Of a DNA stretch of 64,000 bases, positions 59,892 through 64,000 are shown in pieces. A program made the position numbers and the translations under genes. This stretch comes from CAZQFV01 sp964613665 (GTDB lineage: Bacteria; Chloroflexota; Chloroflexia; DTKN01): assembly GCA_964613665.1 (NCBI GenBank), contig CAZTIG010000009.1, positions 1 to 64,000 on the forward strand, in the 5' to 3' direction. Positions within the stretch are counted from its first letter, which is position 1; each line of letters opens with the position of its first letter. Under the pieces are notes generated by a model. It was not told where the DNA came from. It did no database searches and saw nothing but the letters and a program-made list of their open reading frames with translations.

Positions 59892-60812
59892 GTGCGCATC
59901 GCCGTCGTCGGTGCCGGAGGCGTGGGCGGGTACTATGGCGCGCTGCTGGCCCGCGCCGGGAACGAGGTCGCCCTGATCGCCCGTGGAGCGCACCTGCAGG
60001 CCATCCGCGAGGCCGGCCTGCGCGTGGAGAGCGCCAGCGGCACCTTTGTCGTGCGGCCCCGCTGGGCCACGGCGGACCCCGCCGAGGTTGGCCCGGTCGA
60101 CATGGTCCTCTTTGCGGTCAAGATGTACGACCTGGAGGAGGCCGGCCTCGCGGCGCGGCCCCTGTTGGGACCGGAGACGGTCGTGCTGCCACTGCAGAAC
60201 GGCCTGGACGCGCCCGACATGCTGGGGGCGCTGCTGGGGGCCGAGCACATTCTGCCCGCCGTGACCTATATCTCCACCACCCTGATCGCGCCCGGGGTCA
60301 TCCGCCAGCTCGGCCCACTGCAGCGCATCGTCTTTGGCGAGGCCGACGGGCGCGTCTCGCCCAGGGCGGAACGCGTCCGCGATACGCTGGCGGCGAGCGG
60401 CATCGAGGCGGTGCTCACCGCGGACGTCCGGACGGCCCTGTGGAGCAAGTTCGTGCTGATGGTCGCCGCCGGCCCCTTTGCCGCAGCGGTGCGCCTACCG
60501 CGGGGCCGCTTCATGGCCTATCCCGAGACACGCGCGCTCTACCAGGAGGCCCTGCGGGAGGCGGTGACCGTGGCCCGCGCCGCCGGGGTGGACCTGACTG
60601 ACGACACGGTGGAGCGGCTGCTGCAGTTGGCGGAACGTTTCCCCCGCGAGGGCAAGCCGTCCACGCTGGTTGACGTCGAGGCCGGCCGCCGGCTGGAGCT
60701 GGAGTCGCTGACCGGGGCGCTGCTGCGCCACGCCGCCGCCCACGGCGTGGATGTGCCGGTGCACCGCGCACTGTACGCGCTGCTCAAGCCCTGGGCCGAG
60801 GGACGGGTATAG
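59892..60812 (+). CDS. 2-dehydropantoate 2-reductase (PanE/ApbA family)
   Basis: A 306-residue Rossmann enzyme. VAVVGAGGVGGYYGALLARAGNEV binds NADPH, AVKMYDLEEA carries the family Lys/Asp region and LWSKFVLMVAAGPFAA plus PSTLVDVEAGR are in the substrate domain. It would reduce ketopantoate for CoA synthesis; paralogues reduce other 2-keto acids. GTG 59892 follows GGGAGGTGCC, 29 bases after the prenyltransferase stop. Confidence 0.9.
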   Translation: MRIAVVGAGGVGGYYGALLARAGNEVALIARGAHLQAIREAGLRVESASGTFVVRPRWATADPAEVGPVDMVLFAVKMYDLEEAGLAARPLLGPETVVLPLQNGLDAPDMLGALLGAEHILPAVTYISTTLIAPGVIRQLGPLQRIVFGEADGRVSPRAERVRDTLAASGIEAVLTADVRTALWSKFVLMVAAGPFAAAVRLPRGRFMAYPETRALYQEALREAVTVARAAGVDLTDDTVERLLQLAERFPREGKPSTLVDVEAGRRLELESLTGALLRHAAAHGVDVPVHRALYALLKPWAEGRV

Positions 60813-60827
60813 GGAGGTTGTGCCAAG

Positions 60828-60856
60828 TGGCACGGCGCCGCGAAGTGTGGTAGAAT
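60828..60856 (+). promoter_or_regulatory. Promoter of the unrecognised 489-residue gene
   Basis: TGGCAC, 17-bp spacer and TAGAAT, with TGG before the -10. The -35 is poor. Confidence 0.5.
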
Positions 60857-60925
60857 GCGGCCGTGCGCAGCGCCTGGCCCGGCCAGACCCTCCTGCGCAG
60901 GTGAGGAGTATGCGGAGGAACTGCC

Positions 60926-62395
60926 ATGGCGAACGTGGAGGGCGCGCCCGCGAGGGCGGGAGAGAGAGGGTTCTCGTATCCGGAGATCAAGAGCGTGGTC
61001 CAGCAGCACATCCGGCGGCTGCTCGCGGCCGACCACGATGCCGCGCGCGTCCTGGCCGAGATGTCGGAGCACGTCCGCGGCATCACCGCGGCGGGCGAGC
61101 CCGCCGCAGAGCCGGTGGAGATGCGGCGACTCCTCGAGTTGCACCTGGAGCCACTCGGCCGGTTCGGTGGTGAGGTGCGTGTCGAGGGCGTGCCGGCCCC
61201 GCCGCCCCTCGATGGTGGCATCGTCCGGCTGGACGACCCGCAGCGCGGCTGGATGTCGCTGCTGAGCGCCTGGCTGGACTGCATCGTCGCCAACCCGGAG
61301 CAGAGCCTGGCGAGCCTGCGGCGCGTCTTCTTGCGGGCCACCGATCCGGTGGGCGTCGAGCTGAACCGCGTCTTTGGCATCGACCTGGGCCGCATGCAGC
61401 CCATTGCCAACCCGGAGGCGTGGGAGCACGACCTGCTGCGCCAGGAAGAGACGGCCGGCCTCTGTCTGGACCGGGTCACCAACATCGTCCAGGCCCTCGG
61501 CCTGGAGACGCCCAAGCCGATGAGCGAGGTGCCCTTTGCCCTCTGGCGGCACCTGCTGAGGACTCGGCCCGTCTACGACCTCTCGGCCCACTTTACCCGC
61601 GCGGGGCGCGACACGGCTCGGGCCCGCGTGATCGCGCTGCGCCGCGAGACCGAGCCGCAGTCCCCGGCCTGTCTCTACCGGGTGGGGCTGACACCGATGC
61701 CGAGCCTGCCCACCGTCCCACCGTCGATGGGGATCGAGGATCTGGCGGCGGCACTGGGCTGCGCGACGTCCACGCCGGTGCACCTGGAGCTCATCGAGCG
61801 CGCCGAGCACCTGCGCGGGAGCGCGCCGACGGCGTTCAGTGTCTTCTTGCCGCTGGAGGCGGTTGCCTCGACCTTCTCCCTGATCCTGAATCGGCCCCCG
61901 CGCGTGCTCGTCCAGGACATCACCTCCACACGGGCGCCCTCGCCGCGGCTGCTGCGGGTGGCCTCCTCGGCCGACCCCGAGCGTCAGGTGCGGCTCTTTC
62001 GCGTCCAGATGCTGCCGCGCAGGGACTGGCCCGCCCGGCAGGGCTTCCTGCAGGTCTACCGCTTTCGGGACCTCGGCGACCTGGGGGTGACGGCGTGCCC
62101 GCCGGGGGGCTACCTGCAGGTGTCGCTGGGCGACACCAGCAAAGGGGATTCCGCGGCAGCCGAGCTCTACTTTCACCGCTGGGGCGAGCGGCGGGTGTCG
62201 TTCCACATCACCGGCCTGGGGCTGCGTCGGGCGGCGGAGAGCGGCAGCCTGATCCTGCTGCACAGCGACCACGAGACCGCCCTGGAGGTGCTGGCGGCCA
62301 TGCAGGGGCTGCTGGGGCCGGCCGGCCCGGAGGTTACCCCCCAGGTCAGCATCCTGGACTGCCAGGTCAACTGGCGCCCCTATCCCGGGGTCTGA
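60926..62395 (+). CDS. Unrecognised 489-residue protein
   Basis: I do not recognise this protein. It is soluble and mildly acidic, has no signal peptide or membrane segment, and shows no clear motif. Landmarks: FSYPEIKSVVQQHIRRLLAAD at the start, a middle with LYRVGLTPMPSLPTVPPSMG, and a beta-rich C-terminus (LQVSLGDTSKGDSAAAELYFHRWGERRVSFHITGLGL) with SRDHETALEVLA-like helix. ATG 60926 is preceded by a GAGGAACTGCC. Frame and codon use match the neighbours, so it is a real gene. It could be a phage-tail-like or contractile-sheath-related protein, but this is only a guess. Confidence 0.7.
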   Translation: MANVEGAPARAGERGFSYPEIKSVVQQHIRRLLAADHDAARVLAEMSEHVRGITAAGEPAAEPVEMRRLLELHLEPLGRFGGEVRVEGVPAPPPLDGGIVRLDDPQRGWMSLLSAWLDCIVANPEQSLASLRRVFLRATDPVGVELNRVFGIDLGRMQPIANPEAWEHDLLRQEETAGLCLDRVTNIVQALGLETPKPMSEVPFALWRHLLRTRPVYDLSAHFTRAGRDTARARVIALRRETEPQSPACLYRVGLTPMPSLPTVPPSMGIEDLAAALGCATSTPVHLELIERAEHLRGSAPTAFSVFLPLEAVASTFSLILNRPPRVLVQDITSTRAPSPRLLRVASSADPERQVRLFRVQMLPRRDWPARQGFLQVYRFRDLGDLGVTACPPGGYLQVSLGDTSKGDSAAAELYFHRWGERRVSFHITGLGLRRAAESGSLILLHSDHETALEVLAAMQGLLGPAGPEVTPQVSILDCQVNWRPYPGV

Positions 62396-62496
62396 TCGTA
62401 GCGCCTGGGCAGGGCCCGCACCCCTCCCCACCCCTGGGGATGAGAATGGTGAGCAGACGGAGCGCGTCCACCCACACGAGCTATTCTCGAGGCAGG

Positions 62497-63630
62497 TCAG
62501 TTATGGCGCATGATCACCGGCAGGTAGAGCTTCCAGCTGCCGCCGGCCCCTCCCGCGCCGATCTTGACCACGATGCCGGGGGCGGTCAGCGTGCCAAAAT
62601 AGGCGAACGCCCCGGCCGGGTCGATCGCCGCGGTACGCAGGTCGTCCTCCCCGCTCTCCAGGTCCAGCGCGCCAACGCGGGTAAAGGCCGCCAGGTCCAC
62701 CTGCACCACCCGTCCGGGTTTCTGCTGCACGCCAAAGTAGGCGTACGCGCCGGCCGGATCGATCACCGCGCAGCTGAGCTGCATTTCCCCGGCCTCCAGC
62801 TCCAGCGCGCCGGTGCGGGTAAAGGGGTCCAGTCCTACCTTGACCACCAGGCTGGGGTTCGTCTGCTTGGTGCCAAAGTAGGCGTACTCCCCGGCCGGAT
62901 CGATCGCGGCGGAGTAGAGATAGTTCTCCGCCGGCTCCAGCGGCAGCGATGCGGTGTGGGTAAAGGGATCCAGGCCTACCTGGATCACGATGCCGGGATT
63001 CAGCCCGGTGCCAAAGTAGGCGTACGCGCCGGCGGGGTCCATCACCGCGGTCCACAGGGGATCTTCGCCCGCTTCCATCTCCAGCGCGGCCGTGCGGGTG
63101 AAGGGATCCAGCCCCACCTGGATCACCCGGGCGCCCGGCCGGGTAAAGGTGCCAAAGTAGGCATAGTCCCCGGCCGGGTCCATCACCGCCGCGTAGAGGC
63201 GGTTCTCCCCGGCATTCAACGTCACCGCGTCGACGCGGGTCAAGCTGGCCAGGTCGATCTTGACCACGCGCCCGGGGTAGGTATCGGTGCCAAAGTAGGC
63301 ATACGCCCCGGCCGGGTCGATCACCGCCGAGGTGAGCTTGTCCTCTCCCGTGTTTAGCGTCAGCGCGCCGACGCGGGTAAAGGTCGCCAGGTCGACCTTG
63401 ATCACGATGCCGGGGGATGTGTTCGTGCCAAAGTAGGCGTACTGCCCGGCCGGGTCGATTACCGCGCTATAGAGGTAGTCTTCCCCCGCGTTCAGGGGCA
63501 GCGCGCCGACGCGGGCAAAGTCTTCCGGGAGAACCGGGCCGGACCCGGCCGCGGGTCCGGCCAGGAGCAGGACGAGCAGCAACAGCGGTACGGCGGTGCG
63601 GCGGATGGTGCGGATCGCGTGGCGGGCCAT
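62497..63630 (-). CDS. Secreted seven-repeat beta-propeller protein
   Basis: A 377-residue exported protein. Signal peptide (LLLLVLLLAGPAAG), then seven tandem repeats of about 45 residues with the consensus AVIDPAGAYAYFGT...PGxVVKVDLxxFTRxGAL. Seven repeats fit one seven-blade propeller of the YVTN/NHL kind. It ends in WKLYLPVIMRHN. ATG 63630 has GGAGGAG. A paralogue follows 40 bases upstream. Confidence 0.88.
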   Translation of the reverse strand: MARHAIRTIRRTAVPLLLLVLLLAGPAAGSGPVLPEDFARVGALPLNAGEDYLYSAVIDPAGQYAYFGTNTSPGIVIKVDLATFTRVGALTLNTGEDKLTSAVIDPAGAYAYFGTDTYPGRVVKIDLASLTRVDAVTLNAGENRLYAAVMDPAGDYAYFGTFTRPGARVIQVGLDPFTRTAALEMEAGEDPLWTAVMDPAGAYAYFGTGLNPGIVIQVGLDPFTHTASLPLEPAENYLYSAAIDPAGEYAYFGTKQTNPSLVVKVGLDPFTRTGALELEAGEMQLSCAVIDPAGAYAYFGVQQKPGRVVQVDLAAFTRVGALDLESGEDDLRTAAIDPAGAFAYFGTLTAPGIVVKIGAGGAGGSWKLYLPVIMRHN

Positions 63631-63669
63631 GATCTCCTCCTTCGCTCAACTGGACTCGCATCCTCTGAC

Positions 63670-64000
63670 TCAATCGTTGCGCATGATCACCGGCAAATAG
63701 AGCTTCCAGGTGCCGCCGGCCGCCCCCAGCTCGATCTTGACCACGCGGCCGGGCACGGTAAAGGCGGCAAAGTAGGCGTACTGGCCGGCCGGGTCGATCG
63801 CCGCGTCGGTAAAGCTGCTTTCCGAGGTGTCGAACGTCAGTGCACCGGCGCGGGTAAAGTCGGCCAGGTCCACCTGGACCACGTAGCCGCCCACCCAAAG
63901 CTGAAGCGCACCAAAGTAGGCATAGGCCCCGGCCGGGTCGATCACCGCGGCACCGAGGTAGTTTTCCCCGGCGTTCAGCGTCAACGCGGCGGTGCGGGTA
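63670..64000 (-). CDS. Second propeller paralogue, cut at the window end
   Basis: The last 110 residues of a protein with the same repeat (AVIDPAGAYAYFGA, AAIDPAGQYAYFAA) and the same C-terminal WKLYLPVIMRND. The reading frame continues to the last base on the minus strand, so the start lies outside. It stands just upstream of the complete copy and suggests tandem duplication. Confidence 0.88.
   Translation of the reverse strand, partial: TRTAALTLNAGENYLGAAVIDPAGAYAYFGALQLWVGGYVVQVDLADFTRAGALTFDTSESSFTDAAIDPAGQYAYFAAFTVPGRVVKIELGAAGGTWKLYLPVIMRND

Noticed and set aside
60539..62431. Minus-strand open frame (630 codons) opposite the unrecognised 489-residue gene
   Set aside because: It is rich in Arg, Gly and Gln with no motif, and overlaps the certain reductase gene; the plus-strand frame has a promoter and a ribosome site.
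62497..63630. Tandem DNA repeats possibly forming a CRISPR array
   Set aside because: The 135-base periodicity is due to the coding propeller blades; there are no short identical repeats with unique spacers or cas genes.

Overview
The window comes from a high-GC bacterial chromosome that is densely packed and carries no phage, plasmid or CRISPR structure. The gene mix (FakA/FakB fatty acid kinase next to Asp23, a Ycf45/R3H ATPase, a cyclic-di-AMP receptor-like protein, PdxST, S8 proteases with PKD repeats, TolB-like lipoproteins and Pro/Thr-rich secreted proteins ending in a YLPLI-type motif) suggests Chloroflexota, probably a relative of Anaerolineae. This is inferred from family content only; no rRNA is present to confirm it.

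Layout. 1-4.1 kb: a tRNA-Gly(CCC) and a tRNA-Gln-like sequence that lacks a D arm, a YdcF-type membrane protein and ClpC. 4.1-9.2 kb (minus): Asp23, FakA, two FakB (DegV) proteins and a membrane/LysM protein, divergent from rpmB. 9.7-12.9 kb (minus): PrmC, an ArsR/DUF2087 regulator and an octaheme HAO-like lipoprotein. 13.1-18.7 kb (plus): a 1644-residue secreted subtilase and a cyclophilin. 18.7-26.8 kb (minus): GNAT, DsbD-like and ABC-2-like membrane proteins, then acyl-CoA dehydrogenase, 3-hydroxyacyl-CoA dehydrogenase, a GT-C-like membrane protein and thiolase. 26.8-29.6 kb: a methyltransferase remnant with a palindromic element, then a molybdopterin-domain protein, a peroxiredoxin and glutaminyl cyclotransferase. 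29.7-32.9 kb (minus): a two-gene flavoprotein dehydrogenase. 33.2-34.8 kb (plus): ferritin-like protein, rubredoxin, a small zinc protein and rubrerythrin. 34.9-42.6 kb (minus): formate-THF ligase, a cNMP-domain protein, and the cluster pdxS-pdxT-GNAT-R3H ATPase-DarA-like-zinc ribbon. 43-50.7 kb (minus): orphan histidine kinase, Lon, Hsp20, and a Ser/Thr kinase behind a glycine-repeat zinc-ribbon protein. 51-53.5 kb (plus): flippase-like protein and FAD amine oxidase. 53.6-58.3 kb (minus): a TolB-like lipoprotein and a frameshifted M23 peptidase. 58.8-62.4 kb (plus): UbiA-type prenyltransferase, ketopantoate reductase and an unrecognised 489-residue protein. 62.5-64 kb (minus): two tandem beta-propeller secreted proteins, the second cut by the window end.

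Physiology and regulation. Protein quality control is heavily represented (ClpC, Lon, Hsp20, cyclophilin). The anti-oxidant cluster, the acyl-CoA genes and formate-THF ligase fit an anaerobe or facultative organism that degrades organic matter, with a large cell-surface investment. Promoters are unusually easy to read: about twenty sigma-70-type sites, most with a 17-bp spacer and many with an extended -10. Several are back-to-back divergent pairs. The most unusual items are the recurrent YLPLI-type motif in six exported proteins, the complementary active-site losses in the two FakB proteins, the single-base frameshift in the M23 protein, the D-arm-less tRNA-Gln-like sequence, and three inverted-repeat elements of different families in intergenic regions.
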